This document shows positions 11,884 through 22,949 of a stretch of 64,000 nt of DNA, piece by piece (positions within the stretch are counted from its first letter, which is position 1; each line of letters begins with the position of its first letter). The position numbers and the translations under genes were made by a program. The notes under the pieces are model-generated. The model worked only from the letters and a program-made list of their open reading frames with translations, was not told the origin of the DNA and ran no database searches. The stretch is from the NCBI RefSeq assembly GCF_947179165.1, contig NC_077237.1, forward strand, positions 65,393,523-65,457,522. Reading direction: 5' to 3'. The stretch comes from Solanum dulcamara (lineage: Eukaryota; Streptophyta; Magnoliopsida; Solanales; Solanaceae).

Positions 11884-12600
11884 TCACACAAATAGGATGG
11901 AAGCACCCCATGGTGAGATACTCGGCCTAATGAATCCTTTATCTAACAAGTCTTTCAACTGTTCTTTCAACTCAGCCGGAGCCATTCTATATGGAGGGAT
12001 TGAGATAGGCTGGGTATCAGGAAGGACATCAATCCCAAAGCCGATCTCCCTATCAGGAGGGACTCTAGGCAGATCTTTAGGAAAGACATCAGGAAACTCG
12101 TTGACAATCGGAACCGACTCAAGGGATGGAGACTCAATACTGTCATCTTTCACTCGGACAAGGTGATAAATACACCCTTTTGAGATTAGCTTCCTGGCCC
12201 TAAGGTAGGAAATAAACTTACCCTTAGGCACGACAGGACTACCCTTCCACTCTATGACAGCCTCATTCGGGAATTTGAACTTGACAATCTGAGTTCTACA
12301 ATCAATAGAGGCATAATAGATATAAAGCCAGTCCATGCCAAGGATCACATCAAAATCAACCATGTCTAACTCAACTAAGTCAGCCAAGGTATCCCTATGA
12401 TGAATTGACACAGTGCAATCTCTATAGACTCTTTCAGCTAAGACAGAATCACCAACAGGAGTAGCTACGCAAAAAGGCTCACGAAGACATTCAGGAATTT
12501 TATTGAATTTACTAGCCACGTAAGGAGTCACAAAAGATAGGGTGGCACCCGGATCCATCAAAACATAACAGTCAAGAGAAGAGACTCAAATCATACCCAT
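11884..12600 (-). pseudogene. G1 aspartic protease and protease-RT linker
   Basis: Open over 12561-11884 (225 codons). The catalytic motif is D-P-G in [15 protein letters not shown] rather than the usual D-S/T-G; G2 has the same motif. The second conserved stretch is VILGMDWLY. The linker ([30 protein letters not shown]) leads into RT. The upstream join to gag holds a stop near 12586. Confidence 0.87.
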
Positions 12601-12639
12601 TACGACATTTGGAGAGTTCTCCTGATCTTGGCGACTACC

Positions 12640-13875
12640 CATGGCATATAGGCGGTTTGTACCTCTCCTCGTACCTAAAGTAGTGCTCCTCTGATTACCT
12701 CTAGCTAGCAGTGTGGTAGTAGAAAATTAGGCTCTATCTCCCCATATTGGACACTCCTTCTAAAAGTGGTCCATTTGGCCACACTTATAACAACCAACCC
12801 TCCCCGCTCTGCACTCTCCCAAGTGGAGTTTACCGCATTTGCCGCATGGTGGCTTCCCTTTCGAACCTTGACCCACGCTAGCCAGGGATTGAGAAACCTG
12901 GGGTCTGAAATCATGGCGACTCTGTCCCTACTGATCATACCAGTTCTGCGGCATAGGTGCACTTGCGGTGGACGAGGCATAGTTGGAAGGCCTCTTTTAG
13001 AAGAAGGACCTGTCGCCCTTGTTCTGCTTCTGTTCATTCTCATGCCCAGCTAATCTTTCCTTCTTGCTCAGATGCTCCTCTTTGTCTTTTCTCTTCTCAT
13101 CCTCCACCTATTGAGCGTACACCATTAATCTTTAAATATCCATATCGGAGATTAACAATGCCGCTTTGCACTCCTTCTTCAGATGTCTTCCCAAACCAGA
13201 GACAAATTTCCTCATCTTTGACCTCACATCTAGGATCATCTCTGGAGCATACCTGGACAGCTGGAAGAACTTCAGGTTGTACTCCTTAACAGTCATGCCT
13301 TCTTGTTTCAGATTCACAAACTCCTCCACTTTCGCTTCCCTCAATTCTCGGGGAACGAAGTGGTCAAGAAAGGCTCTCTCAAATTCATCCCACATAGCAG
13401 GTTCAGCATCCTCACCTCTACCTTATTCCCATTGGTTATACCAGATGTTTGTCACATCCTTGAGCTGGTAGGACACCAACTCAACCCCCTCAATCTCCAT
13501 AGCATGCATAGCTTTCAGGATTTTCCACATCTCATCAATAAAATTTTGGGGATCTCCATCAACCTTAGACCCCGTGAACGTCGGAGGATTCATCCTCAGA
13601 AAGTCTCAAATTCTGGAAGCGGCAGACGGCTCTTGGGGACTAGTGGTAAGAGTTGGCGAACTCTGGTTACCATTTCGGGCAGCCGCTAATTAAGTGAGCA
13701 TAGCAATCGCCCCTTAAAAGTCTACCTCCGAAGTTGGTGCAGGTGAAGTAGTAGGCATTTGAGGTGTCTCTGTATACCTTGCCGGTCGGCCTCTAGCCCT
13801 CGATGGGTGTACCTCTGACTGTGGCATCTCTGCGTTATCAACATTCCTCTGGCTAGTAGTACATTTAGGAGGCAT
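12640..13875 (-). pseudogene. G1 gag
   Basis: Starts at an ATG at 13875 (MPPK...; same position relative to the LTR as in G2). In-frame stops lie near 13714 and 13690. The capsid core is readable from 13600 to 13100, including the stretch WDEFERAFLDHFVPRELREA. A CCHC zinc knuckle near 12740-12800 has a stop inside it. An active gag would form the particle and bind RNA; this one is broken. Confidence 0.87.
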
Positions 13876-14075
13876 TATCTGTAACGTATAAATGCACGAA
13901 TTAGAAAGGAAGTTTATAGATTTTAACTCTATCGCACGAATTCAGAGTATGAAAGAAGTGAAACAATTTTTAATGTCTTATAGCCTCCTGATTATAAGTG
14001 TGGTGCACAACACACCCATAAGCAAGACTCTACTAGACACGGCTTCCTAGACTCCCTAGGACTCTTGAACTCTAT

Positions 14076-14087
14076 GCTCTGATAGCA
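14076..14087 (-). other. G1 primer-binding site (initiator tRNA-Met)
   Basis: Minus strand TGCTATCAGAGC, one mismatch from TGGTATCAGAGC, the complement of the plant initiator tRNA-Met 3' end. It lies 4 bases from the 5' LTR edge, the same spacing as the perfect site in G2 (59138-59149). Confidence 0.85.
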
Positions 14088-14091
14088 TGTT

Positions 14092-16490
14092 TGACACACC
14101 CTGGGAGGGTACCCTAGGCATGGCCGGCACTCAGAAGCCATTTCTGGCCTCCAAGCGAACCACCTGGTCCAGTCATACATTCATTCGATCACATTCTCTC
14201 AGCGGAAGACTGAGTCAATGAAGTATTATTCATAATTTAGGGACAAAGGCAAAATAACTATCAAATCAACCAACAGTTATAGAAGAACTACTCAAAAGAA
14301 CAATCCAACATTTTTACGCTCCGATCTATGAAACCTCTATCATCAATCAAAATAAAGGAAACAACACAAAACTATACAGGGAACTCAACATCCTCCGGAA
14401 ACTAAGAGGACTCACCAACTAGCTGAGAGTGTGTAGATCTTCAACGGTGCGCCGATTGAGGATCTATAGTACCTGTCTCTGCATCATGAAATGATGCAGG
14501 CCAAATAGCGTCAGTACATGGAATGTACGAGTATGTAAAATGGCTGAATTAAACAAACCTCAAGGAAGAATCAAATCAACTCGGAATCTCAACTCAAGAG
14601 AAATAACAACTCAATCAAGTGCCCTAAGTCTAAACAAGAATATGGTTTAGACGGGACCAATCACATATCATTCAACTCGATCCGACTCAGAGTACTATCA
14701 AGACCTATATGGGAGTTTTTCTTATCCGACAACCATCACTTATGAGCCAATGACAGTACAACAAACAGACGTTGTTGTCGCATCCGTTCATACTTTGCCA
14801 GGGTATGAACGAATCAACCAATCATGGATCCAATCCAACCAAGTCCTATAATGTCAGGACAATAATTCTGGGGAAGCATCCGACTTTAACGGTTCAATCC
14901 CCTCCTATGTTTAGCGATAGTTATTGGGTTCGAGTATGGACTATACTCTTACCTAATTCTGTGCTCGATACTCTTCCCATGACTCAATGCTCATAAAACT
15001 CCATCCAATCAACTCAATCAAATCATATCGACAAGTCTCATTTGGAACATTGTTAACTCATCAACTCTATCACCATCAAACATCTCCCAATCATACTATC
15101 CGATCGATTCCAATCATATCTTTCAAGAGTAAATTTAAATGTATATTTATAGCATCATACAAACATATCCAACCATTTCTCTATTCATTTAACACATCTT
15201 TGGAACTCATCACAACTCCAAGGTTTTAGACCAACAATTTAAAATGAATAACATATTTAAGAGAATTAGCATTTTTATCATAATCCATATAGTTAAGCAA
15301 ATCAATAAAACATATTTAACAACTCATCTTCATGAACTCATACTCACATGAAGGTTCTTTCTAGAAATTTCTTGTCTCAACAACATCAACATAACAAGAA
15401 TCACATTAATGGATGACAAGACTCATTTAGACATAGGCCTATCAAGAAACTCCATTCTTATGAACATTTAACCTCAAAGAAAGTGTAGGGAACATGGGTG
15501 GACTCAACCCATGTTTTGAGTAGCCTTACATACCTTAGTAAAAACTTGAAGAAAACCTTGTTGTTGGATCTTCAATAGGAAACTTGAATCTTGAAGCTCT
15601 TGGAGGCACTTCTTGTTGGAGAAGGATTTGGAGAAGAAGAAGAGGAGAGGGAAATTTTCTAGGGCTTTTAGAGAGAGAGAGGGCTGAAAATAGTCCCAAA
15701 AATCTCCCAAGGCTGTGTATATATAATTTGGAGAAATACCTAAATTGCCCTTTTCTCCAAAATCTAGGAAATAGGCCAAAAACACTCTTGGAGCGATAGT
15801 GGTGCATCGCGCCACTGCAGCGCCAAGTCGAATAGGCTTAAAAACCTGCAAGCCAATAGTGGCACATCGCGCCAGGGACCAAATTACTGAGGCTGTTTTG
15901 TGGCGCGATAGTGGCGTATCGCGCCCTTACAGCGCCAAGCCCAAGTTTTTTGGGTTGTGGAAAATAGGCTTGAAAACCCTGCACATCTCATAGTGGCGCA
16001 CCGTGCCAGGGACCAAACTACTGAGGCTTGTTCCTGGCGTGATAGTGGCGCATCGCGCCACTGCGGCACCAAGCCCAGATTTCCAGCAGTTGCAACCCAG
16101 GTCTGAAATTCCTGTCGTGCTAGTTCGTCTTAGGATCATCATATCTTTTGACTCCAAACTCCAAAAATTACATTCTTGGTGGCGTTGGAAAGAAGACTCA
16201 ACGACCTTTAATTTAATAGGCCATGGGCCACCTAGATTTTCATCTTTCAAAAGATAGGGTCATTAGAAGTCGACCCCTTATACGAACTTATCCTAAAACT
16301 TAGCCACAACGAATCTTTTGGACTTAGCTTGGTCTTAGGGGTCCTTTGTGACCCCACATCACCTCTAACACTTTTTAATTTCTCAGGGACTCATCTTAAC
16401 TCATGCATATACTTCACAATAATAGAGTTCGACTCTATACGAATACAAAAAAGGTCTGAATCTTATGGAAAAAATTTGGGGGGTGTTACA
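14092..16490 (-). repeat. G1 5' LTR
   Basis: 2399-bp partner of the LTR at 6588-9026, closely similar but with visible substitutions and small indels. CG-rich palindromes lie at about 15790-16075. The 5-bp flank CCGTC follows at 16491. Confidence 0.92.
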
Positions 16491-17791
16491 CCGTCAATAG
16501 GTCTACCACCCGTAGGAGCTTGGTCGTAGACCCCTTATGTAAATTCTAGTGAGTCATGATTTGGAACCCAGGTCCTACGAGGAGGACCCTATGGTCTGCA
16601 AGAGTTCCTACGGTCCATAGGAAGGGGTCAATAGACGACCCATTTCATTTTAATGAGGGGTAATCCGATCTTTTCTCCACCTTCTCCAAACTTAACCTAC
16701 CCTTTTTGGGACTAAATTTAGCCTCTTATCAATATTCAATATGTATTTTCTCTCATTCACACTTAGAAATTTTGAGAGCACACATTGGAGAGAAAAAGGA
16801 GAGTTAGGGCTTAAGAGTTCCAACCCAAGACTTAGATTTTCGCTCAGTTATCTTCATTCCAGGTATGTAAGGCTACCAGAACATTGGACTAAGTTCATCC
16901 TCATGTCCTACATGTTTCTACAGTCAATTGAAGCCATGATTTTGAGTCGCAATTCCAATAAAGTAAGTTCTTAAAATATATATATAACTTCTACTTGAAT
17001 TATGGTATATATTTTATTATACTTTATTGAGTTGAGTTTTGAGATTATGAATTCATGTTTGCACTCACATAAACCCTAGTTGTCTTGTGTTTAATTATTG
17101 TATGCATTGCTTTGAGTTTAAGAATGATTATTATCATCAATCACTTGAAAAAGAGTTGAGCATGAGTCAAGTTGAGAAGTCTCTTAATCATATTTTGAAA
17201 ATGAGTATAAATACCTTTAAACATTTATTTTTGAGATTGAGTTGAGAAGTAAATTCATACTTTAAGGCATTCATTGAGTTGACATCATATCCTTTAAAGA
17301 AAAAAGATGAGTCGAGAAGAGTTGAGTTGAGCTAAGTCTAAAAGAGACTAAATAAGTTAAATTAAGTAAACATACTCGCTTGAGTTATGAGCATAATAAA
17401 CTATATTTTGGGATTAGTATTGAGTACCGATTTGGGTAAGACTATAGAACAACTCGAACTCCATAAACTATGTAGCCAACGTAGAATAAGATCGTCCCGG
17501 TACCTATGTTAGAGTCAGTATTTTAGAGATTTCATAGGCTAGTCAGACAATGTCCAGATTATTGTTTTGAGTATTTTTTAAAAAACATTGAGTTATGTCT
17601 ATTATATTATTTTATATTTGAGTTTTATGATTTATACCAGGAGTATTAAGTTGCATCTTTTATTGTGCCCATCTAAGCACATTTATGAGTTAATAGGCTC
17701 TTTTTAGTTAGCCAGGCCAGGGGCTTGCTTGGAAACCAACAATGATTTCTGAGTACCGGCCATGCCTAGAGTGCAGACTTGGGGCATGACA
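16491..17791 (+). mobile_element. G0 3' LTR, right fragment
   Basis: Continues the LTR interrupted by G1, sharing the 'cctacgg...ccatagg' text of 6480-6520. It ends GGGGCATGACA at 17791, the plus-strand form of the end seen in G2 (TGTCATGCCCC at its other edge). A possible TATA-like AAATATATATATAA lies near 16974-16987. Several short open frames here show no family features. Confidence 0.7.
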
Positions 17792-18129
17792 ATGCCGCAG
17801 TGGGCTTGAATCTCCTTAAAGAGAGCGAGATATCCGCGCCTTAGCATGAATATATTTTTTATTCGTTTTTGTTATTTTATTTTCAACTGTAATTTATTGA
17901 ACTTCTGGTACATTACACCAACAAGAATAATTTGATATTTTATAAATGATCGATAAAACTATACAATAGTCATAAAAAAGGAGCCACGCCATGTCATTGA
18001 TTTTGCTACTAATAAGGCAAAAGACTTAAGGGACTTAAAAGTAAATACTGAAAGTAAACTCACAATAATTTCAAGGGGTGCATTTTCAATTGGGCTTGGT
18101 GCTTTAGTTTTAAAAACCCTAAAAATGCT
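17792..18129. other. Flank between G0 and the organelle-like segment
   Basis: AT-rich, no gene or repeat recognised. Confidence 0.4.
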
Positions 18130-19090
18130 CTGCTTGGGTCCTTTTGACTTTTGCATAGAATGGAGATTCTTCTCAGTAATCTTGCAATCAAGTTATTGCT
18201 ATCTTACGAGCAGCTTGCTATACTCTATTAGTGCCTTTCTTTGGTTTGTCATAGGCAACCAAGCGGAAGCAGGTTTCTCTCTTTCTATTTACTTAATATG
18301 CAAACTCGCTCTGCCATCACTTTCTCTATTTAAAGAAAAAGAAAGAGGGTGTTGGTCAAATCCACATCCTTTCACCCTTTACTCGAGCGGAATTACTTCT
18401 ACCCTCGAGGGGACGAATCAACTGGGTCACCGATAACAAACCTCTACTTAAGCAAAAATCATAAGAGAATAAAAGTTCACAGAAGGTTGGAAAATAGTAC
18501 GCACGGTTCACCAGGTTCTACCACTGCAGGGCCCAATCATACTCACAAGAAGAGTTTGATCCTGGCTTAGAAGGAACGCTGGCTATAGCTTAACACATGC
18601 AATTCAGCAATCTCCGGCGGTCGGAGAAGAAAGGATCTCCATGAAAGCAGGAGGTTTTAAACATTAGTCTGTCTTCAAATGCAGGAAAGGTAGGCATTCA
18701 GTTCGATGAGGACAGGTTCCTACATATTAATTTAAATTGACTGATTGGGAAAGCTGGTTCCATAGGACCAGGCTCCAACAAACCTTTACCGCGACCATGA
18801 TGAACACCTGGGGGCAAGAGAACATTCATAGAATACAGATATGCAGAATACATTACGCTAGCCATAAACGCTTTCCTTCAATGACCGATGAACAAACATT
18901 CTTTTATCCAAAGAATCTGATGTAGTTAGCACCTTCATGCAAGCTATGGTCTAATGACCCCCTTGTTGTGGGAGCAATTTGAATTACTGCAGACTGATTT
19001 CCTCCCATATACCCTCGCTGATGCCTAAAAGAGCCGAGTCTGTAAAAGGCTTTTCGGATGGATAAGAAAGACTTCGGTCTATCCAATTCA
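18130..19090 (+). other. Organelle-derived segment (probable NUMT)
   Basis: Base composition shifts to a more even, non-repetitive texture unlike either flank. The segment includes the 5' end of a mitochondrial-type small-subunit rRNA (18549-18602) and text of plant mitochondrial intergenic style (long unique sequence, many short frames). It contains no complete mitochondrial gene. Outer limits are judged from texture only. I infer insertion of mitochondrial DNA into the nucleus, possibly from several pieces, since the rRNA match stops after about 55 bp. Confidence 0.6.
18549..18602 (+). pseudogene. rrn18: 5' fragment of mitochondrial SSU (18S) rRNA gene
   Basis: AGAGTTTGATCCTGGCTTAG (18551-18570) differs at one base from the near-universal bacterial/organellar SSU rRNA 5' motif. 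It continues AAGGAACGCTGGCTATAGCTT and AACACATGC. 'GAAGGAACGCT' followed by 'GCTATA' resembles plant mitochondrial rrn18 rather than plastid 16S (which has GATGAACGCT). Similarity ends after the CACATGCAA block, so only about 55 of roughly 1,900 bases are present; not a working rRNA gene. Confidence 0.8.
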
Positions 19091-19653
19091 AGTACCTAAA
19101 TGACTTAAATGAAGCTTATACTTGGTATATACGGTGATCATGGCAGAAGTTCTTCACCCTCAAAGTGGGGTAGCATGACCTAGTCATAATTGAGGGCTAC
19201 TAATGATACATTTTTGTCCATAACTTTTCAAAAGTTATACTTTATAATTCTCTCGTTATCATGATGTTGTTGTTGTTGCTGCTGTTGTTGTTGTAGTAGT
19301 ATCAAACACCTTACAAGACTTTTTTCAAATACACCCAACAATCACATAAACTGTCATTTACTCATATAGTTCATTAATATGTACTTTGATCTCAATTCCC
19401 AATTTCAGAAGAGGGAAAAAGAAAATCCACATTTGTAATCTGTTTTAATGAAAAACCACGTCAAAGTCTTGGTTAAGAGAGCTGTTAGGTGTTGATAACG
19501 ATGGGCGCATTAATGAAATATATTTTCAGAGAGTGCTTTCTTACTTGATTCACCTATTTTCATTGACTTGGATTTGGATTTGGATTCATCTCTTTAACGA
19601 TATGGGGAATATGTAATTTGATATGTAACTTTGAAAGATCATATATAGTTGCA
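19091..19653. other. Upstream region of the kinase pseudogene, with trinucleotide repeat
   Basis: No gene seen. A (TGT/TGC)n microsatellite runs over about 19263-19301, ending GTAGTAGTA. The rest is unremarkable AT-rich sequence that would hold the former promoter of the pseudogene starting at 19654. Confidence 0.5.
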
Positions 19654-21751
19654 ATGGTTATCATGTTATTCTTATATGACCTTACAAGTTTGTTCCTCCT
19701 AATCTTAGTGATCACCCGCACCATTCCATCATGTTACGCTATTTTTTTGAAGGCAAGAGTGTAAACTGTGAAGTTGCTTACAACTGTGGAAGCATACATG
19801 GTGTTAAGTACCCGTTCTGAGGAGGTGGTTCGAGATCAAGATTATGTGGCAACGACAATTTTAATCTCTATTGCAAAGATAATCAGACCACTTTGTCTGT
19901 TCTTTATGTCTATGGAAATTCCATTGGCTATAAACCTTCAGAATTTCATGTTCCGGCAATTAACCAGTCCTCACTCCAGATGAGAATCGTTCACGATATC
20001 TTTGGAATAATGTTTGTCCAGAATTTTCTTCTTTGTACAATCTCTACAAGTACAATACTACCTTAATCAATGGTCTTAGGTAGACAGTGGCAAATCAAGT
20101 AATTATATGTATTTGTGTAATAAAATCAAGTACACCTTAGGGGTATATTTTTCAGAATATCTACATTTTGAATCCTTAATTAATTGCAGGTACACCAAAG
20201 AAACTACATTTATAAACATACATTATGGCTGTAGTGGTGAGGTCCTGTCCAGCGTACAACTGCCTAGCAATATTAGTTATTCTATAATAGGAACAATCAA
20301 CACTGGTGTGTTCTTCGCCGATGAAATTGTTACAAATGTTCAAGGATGTTCCTTCAGCATACAGGCTCCTCTTGTTTCCACTGCTTATAAGAAATTGTGG
20401 GACGCAACTCTTACGCTGCAGGAGGCTGTGGATGAGGGGTTTGAAGTGGATTACAGTGATGCCTCGGATGGGACTCAACCAAACACCAATAAGATTCATT
20501 TAACAACAGGTATGCTCATTTTTAATAAAACAATTTGCAGGCTAGCTACATGAGATTCAGTATTCCCTCACCCCCACAAAAAAGTTCCCATAATTCCTTC
20601 GGTAATGTAGTATAGGAATATCAATTGCTGGAATTGGGACATTAATCTTCTTTGGAATCTGGTACATACAGTATAGAGAATCATTCTACAAGTGCATACG
20701 ATTAATTAAAGGCAAAACAGAAGATCAGAGTCTAGAGGCGTTACTTAAGCAATATGGATGTCTGGCACCAAGGAGATACAGCTATTGGGAAATCAAGAAA
20801 ATGACACATGGATTCAAAGATAAGCTTGGTGAAGGAGGTTATGGAGGGGTCTAGTGACCTTCCTGATGGTCGTGCAGTTGCAGTGAAGATTTTAAAAGCA
20901 TCTAAAGGTGATGGAGAAGAATTTATCAATGAAGTAGCAAGCATCAGCCAAACTTCTCATGTCAATGTTGTGTCACTTTTAGGATATTGTCTTGATGGGA
21001 GAAAAAGAGCTCTAATTTATGACTTCATGCCAAATGGATCCTTAGAGACATACATATATGGTGATGGTTCTCTCTTGGGACTGCACAAATCAAATTGCAA
21101 TTGGGATTGCTAAAGGATTGGAGTATCTTCACCGTGGATGCAACACAAGAATTTTGCATTTTGACATAATGCCTCATAACATACTCCTTGATATAGAACT
21201 CTGTCCTAAGATATCAGATTTTGGTTTGGCAAAACTATGCACCAGGAATGAAAGCACTGTTTCCATGTTAGGAGCACGAGGGACGATTGGTTATATTGCT
21301 CCTGAAATAATCAGTAGGAGTTTTGGAGGAGTGTCACATAAGTCTGATGTCTATAGTTATGGAATGATGGTCCTAGAAATGGTCGGAGGAAGAAAAAATG
21401 TCAAGGAAGTAGTGAGCCATACAAGTGAGATATATTTTCCTTACTGGGCATATCAGCGACCTGAAGCTACATGGAATTATGAACAAAGAAGAAGAAGAAA
21501 CTGCTAGGAAGATGATAGTAGTAGGTCTGTGGTGCATCCAAACTGATCCAGCACAAAGACCATCAATGAGTAAGGTTATTGACATTTTAGAAGGAAGACT
21601 AATCTTAGAAATCCCACCAAAACCTTTATTATGTACTCCGTATTGTTCAGGAAGACATTCTTTGACCACACAGGCAATGCCACTGAACTCCTCCGTAATT
21701 TCTCCATCCAGTTCATCACTTTGTTCTACTGAAGAATCAGCAATGTCATAG
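19654..21751 (+). pseudogene. LRK10-like receptor-like kinase pseudogene
   Basis: Remains of a membrane receptor kinase of the LRK10-like family (cysteine-rich GUB_WAK_bind ectodomain, one TM segment, Ser/Thr kinase). Pieces in order: a signal-peptide-like start at 19654; a frameshift in a T7 run near 19741; ectodomain piece CEVAYNCGSIHGVKYPF then a TGA stop (19818-19820); further ectodomain at 20190-20515; a splice-donor-like GT at 20515; a TM segment (IGISIAGIGTLIFFGIWYI) near 20613-20670; kinase. The glycine loop LGEGGYGGV (about 20827) is followed by a deletion and stop. VAVKILKAS is readable near 20880. Another frameshift lies near 21075. The catalytic loop reads HFDIMPHN, with methionine (21169-21171) for the essential lysine. 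DFGLAKL and APE-type segments follow, then a frameshift near 21460 and the C-terminal lobe to the stop at 21751. At least three frameshifts, two stops and a lost catalytic residue: not functional. Confidence 0.9.
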
Positions 21752-21885
21752 GACTGCTGCCAAAGACGGAACTTTCCAGAAGTAATGAACTTGAATTTGA
21801 GTCTTTAATTATGACTTTGATTGGAATAATATCCCGTGAAGGATAGTATTTCAGTGTATATAGTACATGGGCTGACATAAGGAAA

Positions 21886-22064
21886 GGAGCCTTAGAATAA
21901 CTGGTAAAGTTGCTGGCATGTGACCAGGAGGTCACGGGTTCAAGCCTTGAAAACAGTCTCTGGCAGAAATGCAAGGTAAGGCTGCGTACAATAGACCTTT
22001 GTGGTCGGTCCCTTCCCCGGACCCCGCGCATAGCGGGAGCTTTAGTGCACCGGGCTGTCCTTTA
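21886..22064 (+). mobile_element. TS/SolS-type SINE
   Basis: Closely resembles the tobacco TS SINE family: an A-box area CTTAGAATAACTGG, a B box GGTTCAAGCC at 21937-21946, then GGCTGCGTACAATAGACC, CCCTTCCCCGGACCCCGCGC, and CACCGGGCTG near the 3' end. It is tRNA-derived and Pol III-transcribed in active copies, and is mobilised by LINEs. It sits 135 bp downstream of the kinase pseudogene. I could not settle a target duplication. Confidence 0.9.
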
Positions 22065-22949
22065 TATGATTTATGAAGACTAATCTTTAATCATCTTCAT
22101 AATTTTAACTGCTTCTCCATCAAGAAAAGACACTTATTATATATGTGTAATTTGGAGAGTTTCATTAGAATATTTAGAACAGGCTCTCAATTCTTGTACA
22201 TGCCACAAAAGCACAAAACTAGGTTGTATGGATAATGAGATGAATGAGCTGCTCTACTTCTTCAGTTTATCAGATCAACAGTGGTCTCAGATTTATCACC
22301 ACATCACGCACCCTACACCCCTAATAGGAAAAAAAAAGTGGAAGATATCGTTCAGATGTACTCTTGATCTATGTCGTTGGACTCTCCAAAAATCTTGACG
22401 CACCCGTGTCGGATCCTCCAAATATATACTACTTTTAGAGGATCTGAAATGCATCCATCAATATTATTGAAGAGTTCGAGCTGCATAGCTCTTGATGAAG
22501 GAACATTGTGCTGAAAAAGCAACTCTTGGGTAAAGAAAATTAAAGGCAAATCAGTAGAAAGGATTGAGAATGTAGAATCTTGATTCTAAAATGAAAAATC
22601 TGTGTCTTGCTTAAGAGCACTGAACTTTTATTTTACATTCAAAATCAGTCAGTTATCATACTACACTATACAGATAATGTACTCTTGAAATTAATCCTAT
22701 TCTTCTATTGCAACGTATTAGATTAAACATGTACTGCTACAAAAATATATCAGCAGACTTGAGAAGATCATAAAGAAAAAAAAAGAAGACTTGAGACGTT
22801 CAAATAGAATCAGAGTGGTTAAACGAGCTGCACTGACATATGTACATCCTCTTTTACAGAGAAAACCAAGGTAATCAAATTATATGTAATTCAGGTTTTG
22901 GAAACCAACATGGAAGGTATTCGAGTGCACCACCTTAGAGAACCAAAAG
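22065..22949. other. Intergenic region between two convergent kinase loci
   Basis: No gene. A short hairpin lies at 22409-22447: arm TCGGATCCTCCAAA pairs with TTTTAGAGGATCTGA, in a context (GACGCACCCGTGTCGG) that looks like the end of a common Solanaceae repeat. 22600-22949 is the presumed 3' flank/UTR of the minus-strand gene. Confidence 0.5.

Larger units (their letters stand above)
6588..16490 (-). mobile_element. G1: full-length Ty3/gypsy chromovirus (Tekay-like), minus strand
   Basis: Complete structure on the minus strand: 5' LTR 14092-16490, primer-binding site, gag (ATG at 13875), protease, RT-RNase H, integrase with C-terminal chromodomain (to about 9220), polypurine tract, 3' LTR 6588-9026. 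The order RT-RNase H-integrase defines Ty3/gypsy, and the chromodomain plus long LTRs point to the Tekay/Del branch of chromoviruses. On the minus strand LTRs open with TGTAACACCCC; the 3' LTR ends in TGACA and the 5' LTR in TGTCA. Target duplication is CTGTC/CCGTC. It inserted into the LTR of G0. In-frame stops in gag, zinc knuckle, RT entry, RNase H and integrase make it non-autonomous. It is not recent: the two LTRs differ at many visible positions. Confidence 0.93.

Noticed and set aside
18549..18602. Functional rRNA gene
   Set aside because: Only about 55 bp of the SSU 5' end are present, with mismatches.
21425..21751. Separate small gene in the kinase pseudogene tail
   Set aside because: Its sequence ([20 protein letters not shown]) is the C-terminal lobe of the same kinase, displaced by a frameshift.
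22409..22447. Rho-independent-type terminator hairpin
   Set aside because: Plant Pol II genes do not use such terminators; the hairpin looks like part of a dispersed Solanaceae repeat.
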